Assembly: GCA_937923795.1 (NCBI GenBank)
Contig: CALDWI010000001.1
Coordinates: 1 to 60,353, forward strand
DNA: 60,353 nucleotides
From: an uncultured Collinsella sp.
GTDB lineage: Bacteria > Actinomycetota > Coriobacteriia > Coriobacteriales > Coriobacteriaceae
Direction: 5' to 3'
Both the position numbers and the translations under genes were made by a program. Shown here one piece after another: positions 32,982 to 41,748 of this stretch. Numbering within the stretch: position 1 is the first letter of the stretch; every line of letters starts with the position of its first letter. The notes under the pieces are model-generated. The model made no database searches, was not told where the DNA came from, and saw only the letters and a program-made list of their open reading frames with translations.

Positions 32982-33001
32982 CTACGAACGCCGTAACCTA
33001 C
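32967..33001. other. Hairpin across the ileS stop codon
   Basis: GTAGGTTACGGCGTT (32967-32981) and AACGCCGTAACCTAC (32987-33001) form a perfect 15-bp stem with a 5-base loop. The ileS stop (complement of 32998-33000) lies in the arm. No T-run follows on the minus strand. Confidence 0.75.
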
Positions 33002-35799
33002 AGCGCATCAGCACAACGCTTGCAGATGTGAGCATGGCCGTTGTACTCGCCGACGGTGGTGCGGTAGTTCCAGCAACGGTCGCAGCACTCGCCCTCGGCA
33101 GCCTCGATAGCGACGGAAAGCTCCTCGCCCTGGGTCAGCTCAACATCGGAGACGATGTAGAACTCGGCCAGATCGACGGCCTTGTCGCCGGTCAGCAGCG
33201 CATACATCTCGGCAGGAACGACCGCCTTGACGCGGACCTGCTGGCTCTTGGTGAAGGTACCGGCGGAGCGGGCATCCTCAAGGGCCTTGGTCACGGCGCT
33301 ACGGAGCTCGAGTGAAGCCTCGAGCACGCCCTCAAACTCATTGGCCTCGTCGAACGTGATGGGCGACTTGTACCAATCGAGCAGCGCGGCGTACTTCTGG
33401 TGATCGACGCAGCCGGCGGGCGCATAGGCCATGGCCTCGTCGACCGTGTAGGACAGGATCGGCTGAAGGTCGCGCATGAGCATCGAGAAGAGCTCGGCGA
33501 GCACAGTCTGGGCGCTGCGGCGCTCGAGCGAGCCGGGCTTCTCGCAGTACAGACGGTCCTTCAGGGCGTCGAGGTACACGTTGGAGAGCTCGGTAACCAC
33601 GAAGTCGTAAAGCGCACGGTAGGCACGCGGGAACTCGTAGCTGGCGTAGGCATCGTCGACCTCGGCCTGGACCTGGGTCAGGCGGGCAACCATGAGCTTG
33701 TCGAGCGGCAGCAGGTCGGCAAAGGCGACGCCGTCGGTCTCGGGCTCAAACTGGCCCTCGAGCTCGGAGAGCAGAAAGCGCAGCGTGTTGCGGAAACGAC
33801 GGTAGGCATCGGACGTACGGGCGAGAATCTCGTGGTCGATGGATACGTCGGAGCTGGTATCGACGGAGGCAACCCACAGGCGGATAATGTCGGCACCCAT
33901 CTCGTCGCAGACCTTGTTGGGGTCGATGACGTTGCCGAGCGACTTGGACATCTTACGGCCCTGGCCGTCGAGCGTGAAGCCCTGCGAGACGACTGCCTTG
34001 TACGGAGCGTGGCCATTGGCACCCACCGAGGTGAGCAGCGAGCTCTGGAACCAACCGCGGTGCTGGTCGGAGCCCTCGAGGTACACATCCGCCGGATACT
34101 CCAGCTCGGGACGGTACTCGCAGACGGCCTTCCAGGAAACGCCGGAGTCCCACCACACGTCGAGGATGTCCTTATCGGCCTTGAGGTGATGGCCGCCACA
34201 CTTGGGGCAAACGCAAGCCTCGCCCAGGTAACTCTCGGGAGCGTCGGTGAACCAGGCGTCGGAGCCCTTCTCGTGGAAGAGCTTGATGACGGCGTCGAGC
34301 GTGGCGTCGTTCATGACCTTCTCGCCGCAGTCGGCGCAAGTGTAGCTGGGGATAGGCACGCCCCAGTTGCGCTGACGGCTGATGCACCAGTCGGGACGCT
34401 GCTCGACCATGGCGCCGATGCGGTTGGCGGCGTGAGCCGGATACCACTTGACGTTCTCGCGGACCTCTTTGCCAGCCTGCTCGCGCAGACCGGTCTTGTC
34501 CATCGAGACGAACCACTGGTCGGTAGCACGGAAGAGCACCGGGTGCTTGCAGCGCCAGCAGTGAGGATAGCTGTGCGTGATCTTCTTCTCGAGGACCAGG
34601 GTGCCGCGCTCGCGCAGGAACTCGATGATGTGCGGGTTGGCCTCGTCGGTATCCATGCCGCTGAAGGGGCCGCCGGTGCCAAACTCCTCGCCGGTGTAGA
34701 ACTTGCCGTCGTCATCGACCGGCATGCAAATGTCGGTGATGCCCTCCTTGAGGCAGGCGAAGTAGTCGTCGACGCCGTGACCGGGCGAGTTGTGGACGAT
34801 ACCGGTACCGTCATCGACACCGACGTAATCAGCCAACAGCGCAACGCCCTCGACACCGTCAAAGATCGGCTGCTTATAGTGAATGTGATGGAAGGTCTCG
34901 GCGGGAACCACATAGGGCTTGCCGTCGACCACAACCGGGGTGTACTCCCAGCCAAACTCCTCGCAGCACTTGGGAGCCAGGTCCTCGAGCATGACCTCGG
35001 CGCGGCCGTCGTGCTCAACGGCGACGTAGGCGGCACCGGGCTTGAGAGAAACTGCCTGGTCGGAGGGGATGGTCCACGGCGTGGTCGTCCAGATGATAAA
35101 GTCAACCGGGCCGTCGAAGTTCTCGAGTCCGGCGGGCTTGGAGGTCATCTCAAAGCGCACGAAGATGGACGGGCTCGTCTCGTCGGAGTACTCAATCTCA
35201 GCCTCAGCAAGTGCGGTATGGCAGTGCTTGCACCAGTGGACGGGCTTATGACCGCGATAGATCATGCCCTTGTCGAACATGGCCTTGAAGACCTCGATGT
35301 CGGCGGCATCGTGCTGGTGATAGAGCGTCAAATAGGGGTTGTCCCAGTCGCCAAGCACGCCCAGGCGACGGAAGCCGGCCTTCTGCAGCTCGATGTTCTC
35401 GACAGCGAACTTGTTGCAAAGCTCGCGGATCTTAGCCGTGGAGGTCTGGTTGAACTTCTCGGTGCCGAGCTTCTCCTCGACCTTGTGCTCGATCGGCTGA
35501 CCATGGCAGTCCCAACCGGGGACATAGGGAACCTCATAACCCTGCATCATCCAGTAGCGGTTGATCATGTCCTTGGAGATCTTGTTCATGGCGTGGCCGA
35601 TGTGGATCGGGCCGTTGGCGTACGGAGGACCGTCGTGCAGCACGAACTTCTTGTGACCCTCGTTCTTCTTCAGAACCTGCTCGTAGACCTTGTTGTCCTG
35701 CCAGTCCTTGAGTCGCTTGGGCTCGGACTTGGAAAGACCGGCACGCATGGGAAAACCGGTCTTGGGCAGATTCATCGTCTGCTTGTACTCGTTTGCCAC
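32998..35799 (-). CDS. ileS: Isoleucyl-tRNA synthetase
   Basis: Charges tRNA-Ile and edits valine. The 933-residue class Ia enzyme shows DGPPYANGPIHIGHAMNK (the HIGH motif), GWDCHGQPIEHKV, the editing domain with WTTTPWTIPSDQA, KMSKSLGN, and a C-terminal zinc region CDRCWNYR...HICKRC. The GTG at 35799 has AAAGGGG close upstream and is preferred over ATG 35775, which lacks a ribosome site. Expression is controlled by the Ile T-box just upstream. A hairpin covers the stop codon. Confidence 0.97.
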   Translation of the reverse strand: MANEYKQTMNLPKTGFPMRAGLSKSEPKRLKDWQDNKVYEQVLKKNEGHKKFVLHDGPPYANGPIHIGHAMNKISKDMINRYWMMQGYEVPYVPGWDCHGQPIEHKVEEKLGTEKFNQTSTAKIRELCNKFAVENIELQKAGFRRLGVLGDWDNPYLTLYHQHDAADIEVFKAMFDKGMIYRGHKPVHWCKHCHTALAEAEIEYSDETSPSIFVRFEMTSKPAGLENFDGPVDFIIWTTTPWTIPSDQAVSLKPGAAYVAVEHDGRAEVMLEDLAPKCCEEFGWEYTPVVVDGKPYVVPAETFHHIHYKQPIFDGVEGVALLADYVGVDDGTGIVHNSPGHGVDDYFACLKEGITDICMPVDDDGKFYTGEEFGTGGPFSGMDTDEANPHIIEFLRERGTLVLEKKITHSYPHCWRCKHPVLFRATDQWFVSMDKTGLREQAGKEVRENVKWYPAHAANRIGAMVEQRPDWCISRQRNWGVPIPSYTCADCGEKVMNDATLDAVIKLFHEKGSDAWFTDAPESYLGEACVCPKCGGHHLKADKDILDVWWDSGVSWKAVCEYRPELEYPADVYLEGSDQHRGWFQSSLLTSVGANGHAPYKAVVSQGFTLDGQGRKMSKSLGNVIDPNKVCDEMGADIIRLWVASVDTSSDVSIDHEILARTSDAYRRFRNTLRFLLSELEGQFEPETDGVAFADLLPLDKLMVARLTQVQAEVDDAYASYEFPRAYRALYDFVVTELSNVYLDALKDRLYCEKPGSLERRSAQTVLAELFSMLMRDLQPILSYTVDEAMAYAPAGCVDHQKYAALLDWYKSPITFDEANEFEGVLEASLELRSAVTKALEDARSAGTFTKSQQVRVKAVVPAEMYALLTGDKAVDLAEFYIVSDVELTQGEELSVAIEAAEGECCDRCWNYRTTVGEYNGHAHICKRCADAL

Positions 35800-35845
35800 G
35801 GTACCCCTTTCATGTCGTGGGCGCGCACGCCCTCTGGGCACCAAA

Positions 35846-36142
35846 AAAGCGCCCGTCCCTGCAAGCTGGGACGAAGCGCCACAAACGGGCCACACGCCCG
35901 CAAAAGCTCTTCGCTTAACCACCCAGCTTAGATGCCCTCGCCCGCGTATTCGCGCGCTCGCATCCGTTACTCGGCTGGCCTGTATCGACGACCATCTCGG
36001 CGATGTCTACTAAGACGTGCCTATGCGGCACGTCCGTTGGGACCGCAGCTCCGGGGTGATTTTCATCGGTCGCAAGCACGGGTTCTCAGCGCTTCCCGCT
36101 CTCTGTAGCATGCGGATGGCCGACTACTCGTCCCCATCAACG
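35846..36142 (-). promoter_or_regulatory. T-box riboswitch, Ile specifier (AUC), upstream of ileS
   Basis: On the minus strand the leader starts GGGGACGAGTAG and has the Stem I segment CAGAGAGCGGGAAGC. The specifier loop contains GAAAATCACCCCGG, with codon ATC (complement of 36058-36060), matching Ile. The T-box bulge CTGGGTGGTTAAGCG (35912-35926) has TGGT for pairing with the uncharged tRNA acceptor. The terminator stem GGCGCTTCGTCCC / GGGACGGGCGC with TTTTTT follows at 35846-35880. Uncharged tRNA-Ile should promote read-through into ileS. No gene is seen in 36143-36284, which should hold the divergent promoters. Confidence 0.9.
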
Positions 36143-36284
36143 CTTATGCGGAGTATGCTAGCACGTTCCGCGCCGGCGAAAAACCCTCAACACTGGTTTT
36201 ATACGTTCGAAATTTCTCGCCATTACAGCCCTTCTCTAGGAGCAAAATACCTGAAAGCACTCTATCGAACGAAAGAAGGTTGCT

Positions 36285-37373
36285 ATGCGCACGATTGGAA
36301 TGAGCGACTATACCGTCGGCGAAGACTGCTTTGACGAACTGCCCGGCGCGCTGGCCGAATACGGAGCGACCAAGGTCGCGATCATCGGTGGCAAGCGGGC
36401 ACTGGCCGCAGCTCTTCCCGGCATTGAAGCTGCACTGGCAGGTACCGACGTCGAGATTCTGGAGACGCGCGTCTATGGCACCAACAGCACGCGTGCCAAT
36501 ATCGCCAAGGTCGTGAACTCCACCGCCTGTCAGGAAGCTGACGTGCTTATCGCATGCGGCGGCGGCAAGGCGCTCGACACCGTCAAGACCGCAGCCATCG
36601 AGCTCAAGAAGATCGTCTTTACGGTGCCGACGATTTGCTCTAACTGTTCCGCCGCGACCGCCATTGCCGTTGTCTACAACGACGATGGCTCGCTCGAGGG
36701 CTATTCGTACCCCAACCGCCCTGCGCACATCTTCATCAACCCCAAGATAATCGCCGAGGCTCCGGCGGAGTACTTCTGGGCCGGCGTAGGCGATGCCCTA
36801 TCCAAGCAGCCCGAGGTCGAGTACGCCACGAGCGCTGGCAACCTGGAGCACTCCGCTGGACTTGGCCTGGCACTCGCCCATACCTGCTCCGAGCCGCTGT
36901 TTACCTATGGCGTCCAGGGTCTAGAGGACGTGCGCCAGGACCTGTCGAGCGAGGCCGTCAAGCAGATCGCGCTCGACATCGTGGTCAACACGGGCTACGT
37001 CTCCAACCTGACCAACCAAAACGATTACTACTACAACTCGAGCGTGGCACATGCGTTCTACAACGCCACGTGCAGCATTCCGCGTGAGGGCACCTACCTG
37101 CACGGCGAGGTCGTGAGCCTGGGCGTGCTGGTCCTGTTTGCCTATACGGGCGACACCGAGAACCTTGAACGCTACGCTGCCTTTAACAAGCAGATGGGCC
37201 TGCCCGTGACGCTTGAGCAGGTCGGGCTTTCCGAGGCAGACATCCCGGCCCTGTGCGAGTTCGCACACGCCACCAACGAGTGGAAGCAGGGAAAGCCCGA
37301 GCCCTTCACCGACGAAAAGTTCGCCGCCGCCATCAAGGCCGCCAACGCCTACGGCCACTCTATCCTGGCCTAA
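36285..37373 (+). CDS. gldA: Iron/zinc alcohol dehydrogenase family, glycerol dehydrogenase-like
   Basis: Predicted NAD-dependent polyol dehydrogenase, most like glycerol dehydrogenase. The 362-residue protein has a nucleotide-binding N-terminal half with CGGGKALDTVK near residue 100. Its metal ligands are Asp in WAGVGDALSK, His in SSVAHAFYNA and His in GTYLHGEVVSLG, all retained. ATG 36285 has AAGG upstream. It is a single plus-strand gene between the ileS leader and a convergent DUF523 gene, with its own terminator. Substrate preference (glycerol, dihydroxyacetone or another polyol) is not fixed by sequence. Confidence 0.9.
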   Translation: MRTIGMSDYTVGEDCFDELPGALAEYGATKVAIIGGKRALAAALPGIEAALAGTDVEILETRVYGTNSTRANIAKVVNSTACQEADVLIACGGGKALDTVKTAAIELKKIVFTVPTICSNCSAATAIAVVYNDDGSLEGYSYPNRPAHIFINPKIIAEAPAEYFWAGVGDALSKQPEVEYATSAGNLEHSAGLGLALAHTCSEPLFTYGVQGLEDVRQDLSSEAVKQIALDIVVNTGYVSNLTNQNDYYYNSSVAHAFYNATCSIPREGTYLHGEVVSLGVLVLFAYTGDTENLERYAAFNKQMGLPVTLEQVGLSEADIPALCEFAHATNEWKQGKPEPFTDEKFAAAIKAANAYGHSILA

Positions 37374-37384
37374 CCGACCAAAAC

Positions 37385-37420
37385 CGCCACAAAGGGCACA
37401 AGCACCTTTGTGGCGTTTTT
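37385..37420 (+). terminator. Terminator shared by gldA and the convergent DUF523 gene
   Basis: CGCCACAAAGG (37385-37395) and CCTTTGTGGCG (37405-37415) form an 11-bp stem followed by TTTTTT. The DUF523 stop codon (37420-37422) begins in the T-run, so one hairpin serves both strands. Confidence 0.9.
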
Positions 37421-37875
37421 TATTGCCGTAACATGCTCGAGTCGAATTCGCTTGCCGGGATCACACGATAGCCGTGACGCAGGAGCAGGTCAACGAAGAC
37501 ACCGTTACCTGTTGTGAGCGTGCCGCTGAAGGATCCGTCGTAGATATGGTCCACGCCGCACGACGGACTGCGATCCTGCAAAATGCACGCAACGATCTCG
37601 GACGGGCCGCCCGCTTGCTCGCACATATCGAGCGCACGTTGAGCGCCCAGACGAAATTCGCGATCGACCGAAATGCCCTCGCAGGTACGAACTTCTCCGT
37701 TCACAATCTCGGACGGCTTGCGCGGCGTGGGCAGGCCCCCAAAGACCTCAGGGCACACGAGGAGGACCTCGGTCCCCGTGCGCTCGCAAGCCTCGACCAA
37801 CGCGCGGTGGTAGTTATCGAGCCCGTTATACTTGCAGCTCTCGCCCATCAAGCAGGCGCTCACCACGATCTTCAT
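37420..37875 (-). CDS. DUF523 family protein
   Basis: A 151-residue DUF523/YbbK family protein of unknown function. Conserved Cys-containing segments are visible: KIVVSACLMGESCKYNG at the start, VCPEVFGGLPTPR, and DRSPSCGV. The pattern of conserved cysteines suggests metal or sulfur chemistry, but no activity is established. ATG 37875 has AGGG upstream with normal spacing; it could also start two codons earlier at 37881. It faces gldA and shares its terminator. Confidence 0.85.
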   Translation of the reverse strand: MKIVVSACLMGESCKYNGLDNYHRALVEACERTGTEVLLVCPEVFGGLPTPRKPSEIVNGEVRTCEGISVDREFRLGAQRALDMCEQAGGPSEIVACILQDRSPSCGVDHIYDGSFSGTLTTGNGVFVDLLLRHGYRVIPASEFDSSMLRQ

Positions 37876-37889
37876 TTCCATCCCTCTCA

Positions 37890-37930
37890 AGCAAAACGCC
37901 CCATTTGAGAAAGCTGCTCAAATGGGGCGT
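37890..37930 (-). terminator. Intrinsic terminator of ftsH
   Basis: ACGCCCCATTTGAG (37896-37909) pairs perfectly with 37917-37930. On the minus strand the stem runs into GCGTTTTGCTTG. It lies 26 bases after the ftsH stop. Confidence 0.88.
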
Positions 37931-37956
37931 CGGCGTTTACTGGCTCGGCCGCGGCG

Positions 37957-39864
37957 TTACTGCTGCTTGGGCATCAGCGGATTCTCGCGCGTGAGGAGGT
38001 TCATGAACTCCTCACCCGTGATGGTCTCCTTCTTGTACAGATAACGAGCCAGCTCATGGAGCTTGAACTTGTTTTCCTTGAGGATCTGCAGGGCGCGATC
38101 GTGCGCGTCCTCGATCAGCTTAGCGACAATCGCGTCCACACGCTCGGCCGTACCAGGGGCGCAGGTGAGCGACGTATCCTGGTTGAGGTACGCATTCTGG
38201 ACGGTACCGAGCGCCATCATGCCAAACTCATCGGACATACCAAAGCGCGTCACCATGTTGCGGGCGAGCTTGGTGGCCTGCTCGATATCGTTGGCGGCAC
38301 CGGTCGTCATCTCGCCAAAGATGAGTTCCTCGGCCGCACGGCCGCCGCAGTAGACGGCGAGCTTGTCCAAGACCTCCTGGCGCGTCGTCAGGAAGCGCTC
38401 GTCCTCCTCGACCTGCATGGTATAGCCCAGAGCGCCGCTCGTGCGCGGCACGATGGTGATCTTGGTAACCGGCGCGGAACCCTTCTGGCGGGCAGCGACG
38501 ATGGCATGGCCGATCTCGTGGTAGGAAACGACCTGCTTCTCGTGGTCGGAAAGCACCGTGGACTTACGCTGTTGGCCGGCAATGACGACCTCCACCGACT
38601 CCTCGAAGTCGTCCTGGGTTGCACGCTTGCGACCCTCGCGAACGGCGCGCAGGGCGCCCTCGTTGATGATATTGGCCAGGTCGGCGCCCGAGGCACCGGG
38701 CGTGGCGCGGGCAATCGCGGTCAGATCGATCGGCGGCTCGGTCTTCACACTCTTGGCGTGGAGCTCGAGGATGTTCTTACGGCCGGTCAGATCGGGCAAC
38801 TCGACGGGGATGCGGCGGTCAAAACGACCGGGGCGCAACAGGGCCGGGTCAAGGCTGTCGGGGCGGTTGGTAGCAGCGAGAACGACAATACCCTTGTGGT
38901 TATCGAAGCCGTCCATCTCGGTCAGCAGCTGGTTGAGCGTCTGCTCGCGCTCGTCGTTGCCGCTAAAGCCGCCGCCGTCACGCTTCTTACCAATGGTATC
39001 GATCTCGTCGATAAAGACGATGCACGGGGCCTTTTCCTTGGCCTGCTTAAACAGGTCACGAACCTTAGCAGCGCCGCGACCGACAAACATCTCAACGAAC
39101 TCAGAGCCCGAAATGCTAAAGAACGGAACACCGGCCTCGCCGGCAACAGCCTTGGCAAGCAGGGTCTTACCGGTACCCGGAGGGCCAACAAGGAGAGCAC
39201 CGCGCGGCAGCTTGGCGCCGATCTCCTCGTAGCGCTGCGGCTTCTCCAGAAAGTCGACGACCTCCTTGAGAGACTCCTTGGCCTCTTCCTGGCCGGCGAC
39301 GTCCTTAAAGGTCACGCCCACGTCCTTGGAGGCGATCACGCGCGCGCCGGACTTACCCAGTCCGCCGCCGCCAAAACCGCCGCCGCCAAAGTTCATCGAC
39401 GGGCCGTCATCGCCCATAGCCTTCTTCATGCGGCGGTTGAGCCACCAACCGATGAGGAAGAAAATCGCCATAGGAAGAATGAGTGTGAGCAGGTAGTAGG
39501 TCATCAAACCCGAGTTCTTATCGGGAACGACCGACTCCAGCGAAGCGCCAGACTCAAGCACGCGATCGGTAAAGCCCGCATCGTTCGGCACACCGGTCGT
39601 CTTATAGGCGATGTTCTCGTCCTCGCCCTTCTTGGTGTAATAAATCGAGTAATCGTCCGTGTTGTACTCGACCTTGTCGACACTCTTCTTATCGAGCGCC
39701 TTGACAAACGTCGAGTAATCGGTCTTCGTAATCTGCTGCGTGTGACCGATGTTGGGGAACAGAACGGTCGAGAGCACGAGGTAGACGACGAAGGCGATGA
39801 GCACGTAGAGGATCATATTCCGTCTACGCTTGTTGTCATCCATCTCCATCTGGTTGAACTCCAT
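37957..39864 (-). CDS. ftsH: ATP-dependent zinc metalloprotease FtsH
   Basis: Membrane-bound AAA+ protease that degrades unassembled membrane and regulatory proteins. The 635-residue protein has an N-terminal membrane helix (ILYVLIAFVVYLVLSTVLF), an extracytoplasmic domain, a second helix (LLTLILPMAIFFLIGWWL) and a Gly-rich linker. The AAA domain has GPPGTGKTLLAKA, IVFIDEIDTIG and the second region of homology ATNRPDSLDPALLRPGRFD, and the zinc site is YHEIGHA. ATG 39864 lacks a strong ribosome site; ATG 39849 or 39843 are possible. The usual neighbours tilS and hpt are absent here. Confidence 0.95.
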   Translation of the reverse strand: MEFNQMEMDDNKRRRNMILYVLIAFVVYLVLSTVLFPNIGHTQQITKTDYSTFVKALDKKSVDKVEYNTDDYSIYYTKKGEDENIAYKTTGVPNDAGFTDRVLESGASLESVVPDKNSGLMTYYLLTLILPMAIFFLIGWWLNRRMKKAMGDDGPSMNFGGGGFGGGGLGKSGARVIASKDVGVTFKDVAGQEEAKESLKEVVDFLEKPQRYEEIGAKLPRGALLVGPPGTGKTLLAKAVAGEAGVPFFSISGSEFVEMFVGRGAAKVRDLFKQAKEKAPCIVFIDEIDTIGKKRDGGGFSGNDEREQTLNQLLTEMDGFDNHKGIVVLAATNRPDSLDPALLRPGRFDRRIPVELPDLTGRKNILELHAKSVKTEPPIDLTAIARATPGASGADLANIINEGALRAVREGRKRATQDDFEESVEVVIAGQQRKSTVLSDHEKQVVSYHEIGHAIVAARQKGSAPVTKITIVPRTSGALGYTMQVEEDERFLTTRQEVLDKLAVYCGGRAAEELIFGEMTTGAANDIEQATKLARNMVTRFGMSDEFGMMALGTVQNAYLNQDTSLTCAPGTAERVDAIVAKLIEDAHDRALQILKENKFKLHELARYLYKKETITGEEFMNLLTRENPLMPKQQ

Positions 39865-39941
39865 CTACTGGGGTTGATAATGGTTTCTAGAATACCCAAC
39901 CCGAGCGACGATAAACCTACGCTGGGCACGAAAGGACAGAG

Positions 39942-40189
39942 ATGGCATCACTGGAAGTCGGCAAGGTTCAAATCTATACGGGCGACGGCAAGGGCAAGAC
40001 GACGGCTGCGTTGGGGCGCGAGAGGATGTCGAGGAACTGATCACGATGAAACCCGCCACCACGGAACTCATGCTCACCGGCCGCGGCCTGCTGCCACTCG
40101 CCGGCCTTGCCGACCTGGTAACCGAAATGCGCCCCGTCAAACACTACTTCGACGAAGGCCTCCTGGCCCGTCAAGGCATCGAATACTAA
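39942..40189 (+). pseudogene. btuR: Remnant of ATP:cob(I)alamin adenosyltransferase (BtuR/CobO), internal deletion
   Basis: A good ribosome site (AAAGGA) precedes ATG 39942, which reads VQIYTGDGKGKTTAALG, the family P-loop opening. After about 25 codons the reading frame runs out at TGA 40038. In another frame from 40022, the typical family C-terminus follows: ELMLTGRGLLPLAGLADL, then VTEMRPVKHYFDEG and GIEY to the TAA at 40187. The central roughly 95 residues are missing and the two halves are out of frame. The protein would normally make adenosylcobalamin. It is a decayed gene with both ends intact; the junction is near 40012-40022. Confidence 0.88.
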
Positions 40190-40190
40190 T

Positions 40191-40273
40191 TGATCCGAAG
40201 GGGACGGAGTGAAACGAATCATCGACATCACGACGGAGAGCAATGATCCGTTTTCCTCCGCCCCAAGGGATCA
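40191..40273. repeat. Imperfect inverted repeat between the btuR remnant and the MATE gene
   Basis: TGATCC-GAAGGGGACGGAG (from 40191) pairs imperfectly with CTCCGCCCCAAGGGATCA (to 40273). GATCCG recurs at 40245, offering an alternative small stem. It lies directly before the MATE stop codon, without a T-run. It may stabilise or end the MATE transcript or belong to the same class of GGGAC-bearing palindromes seen elsewhere in the window. Confidence 0.65.
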
Positions 40274-41623
40274 TTAGGCGGTGGCGCGGCCTAGCCAGTT
40301 GCCACTGTGGTGGTAGATGGTGAACATCGTGGCCGTAATGAGCCAAGTTACGGGGTAGACCAGCAGCAGGTGCTCAAGCGACGGATCGAAGGGCATGATC
40401 GCAAACACCCAGATCACCCTGAGCACGACGGTGCCAAAAATCGTGAGCAGCATGGGCTGCAAGCTAACACCGGCACCGCGAATGGAGCCCGACGCGTTTT
40501 CGATAATCGAGAAGATCGCGTAGAACGGCGCGATGAAATGAAGAATCGTCGTGGTGTACGCCGAAATCGAAGCATCGTCGACAAACAAACGCGACAGCGG
40601 GCCCGAGAACACCAGCAGCACGGCAGACAGGCCACCAATGAGCATAAACGACAGCACGAGCGACGTATGGTAGCCCTTGCGCATGCGCTCGTAGTTGCGC
40701 GCGCCAAAGTTCTGCGCCGAGAACGTAGTGATCGATACGCCGAGCGCCTCGGTCACCATCCAGATAATGCCATCCAGGCGCCCAGATAGACCCCAAGCAG
40801 TCGTGACATCGGCGCCAAACGAATTAACCGACACCTGGATCAGCACGTTCGAGATCGAATAGGCAGCCGATTGAAAACCGAGTGGCAGACCACACGAGAT
40901 CATACTCTTGCAAATACCGCGATCGATGCCGAGCTTAGACAGCGAAAGACGCCATGCACCCGGAGCGCGCATCATGCGCAACACGATCATCGTTGCATTG
41001 GAGCAAATGGTCAGAGCCACTGCGATGCCGCAGCCCAACGCCTCCATATGCAACACAGCGACAAAGATGATATCCAGCACCACGTTAACCAGGCAGCCAG
41101 AGGCAATGATCACGGCGGGGCCGCGCGTGTCGCCCACGGCACGCAGCAGTGCGGTTCCCATATTAAGCAGCAGTGCCGCAACCATCGCGGCAAAATAACA
41201 GCGAGCATAGGCCACGCCCTCGGCCAATAGTTCATGCGGCGTGTTCATAAGCACCAGCATGGGCTCAACGAACACTATGCCAAGAATCGAGAAAACGATA
41301 CCACCCACCAGCGCGAGCGTCATGGCCGTATGGACCGAACGACTCAGTCGCTCATCATCGTGCTGGCCAAAATACTGACCGGTAATGACCGCGCAGCCGG
41401 CACCGACGCCAACGCAAAAGCCAATGCAGAGCTCGGTGAGCACCATCGTGGCTTGAATGCCGCCCAGTGCGAGCTTACCGCCAAACTGGCCGACGATATA
41501 GGTACCGATAAGCGTGTAGGCCTGCTGAAAAAACGAGCTAAAGAAGATGGGAACGCACAGCGAAAGCAGCTGCTGCCAAATGACACCCTGCGTTACATCG
41601 ATAGCCGTAGTTTTCTTAGCCAC
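40274..41623 (-). CDS. MATE family efflux transporter
   Basis: A 449-residue, 12-helix membrane antiporter of the MATE family (DinF/NorM class) that expels cationic drugs or metabolites using Na+ or H+. It has typical helices and segments such as VIWQQLLSLCVPIFFSS, GTALLRAVGDTRGPA, GFQSAAYSISNVLIQV and ENASGSIRGAG. The GTG at 41623 has GGGGAGGG just upstream and is preferred over an earlier TTG. It stands alone between a pseudogene and a SpoU methyltransferase. Substrate unknown. Confidence 0.9.
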   Translation of the reverse strand: MAKKTTAIDVTQGVIWQQLLSLCVPIFFSSFFQQAYTLIGTYIVGQFGGKLALGGIQATMVLTELCIGFCVGVGAGCAVITGQYFGQHDDERLSRSVHTAMTLALVGGIVFSILGIVFVEPMLVLMNTPHELLAEGVAYARCYFAAMVAALLLNMGTALLRAVGDTRGPAVIIASGCLVNVVLDIIFVAVLHMEALGCGIAVALTICSNATMIVLRMMRAPGAWRLSLSKLGIDRGICKSMISCGLPLGFQSAAYSISNVLIQVSVNSFGADVTTAWGLSGRLDGIIWMVTEALGVSITTFSAQNFGARNYERMRKGYHTSLVLSFMLIGGLSAVLLVFSGPLSRLFVDDASISAYTTTILHFIAPFYAIFSIIENASGSIRGAGVSLQPMLLTIFGTVVLRVIWVFAIMPFDPSLEHLLLVYPVTWLITATMFTIYHHSGNWLGRATA

Positions 41624-41748
41624 ACGCCCTCCCCAAAAGCGCACGTCAACCGACAAAACAGCAAATTAAGACCAAAGCCAATACCAGCTTAGCACCGACC
41701 GGCGTCGACCGAAACACCCCGATTCAGAGCCCGGTGCGAACTATCTAC

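Noticed and set aside
33400..35931. About 840-codon open frame on the plus strand opposite ileS
   Set aside because: Antisense shadow of ileS, without domain-like content or a ribosome site.
38056..40212. About 720-codon open frame on the plus strand opposite ftsH
   Set aside because: Antisense shadow; it also runs out of phase through the adenosyltransferase remnant.
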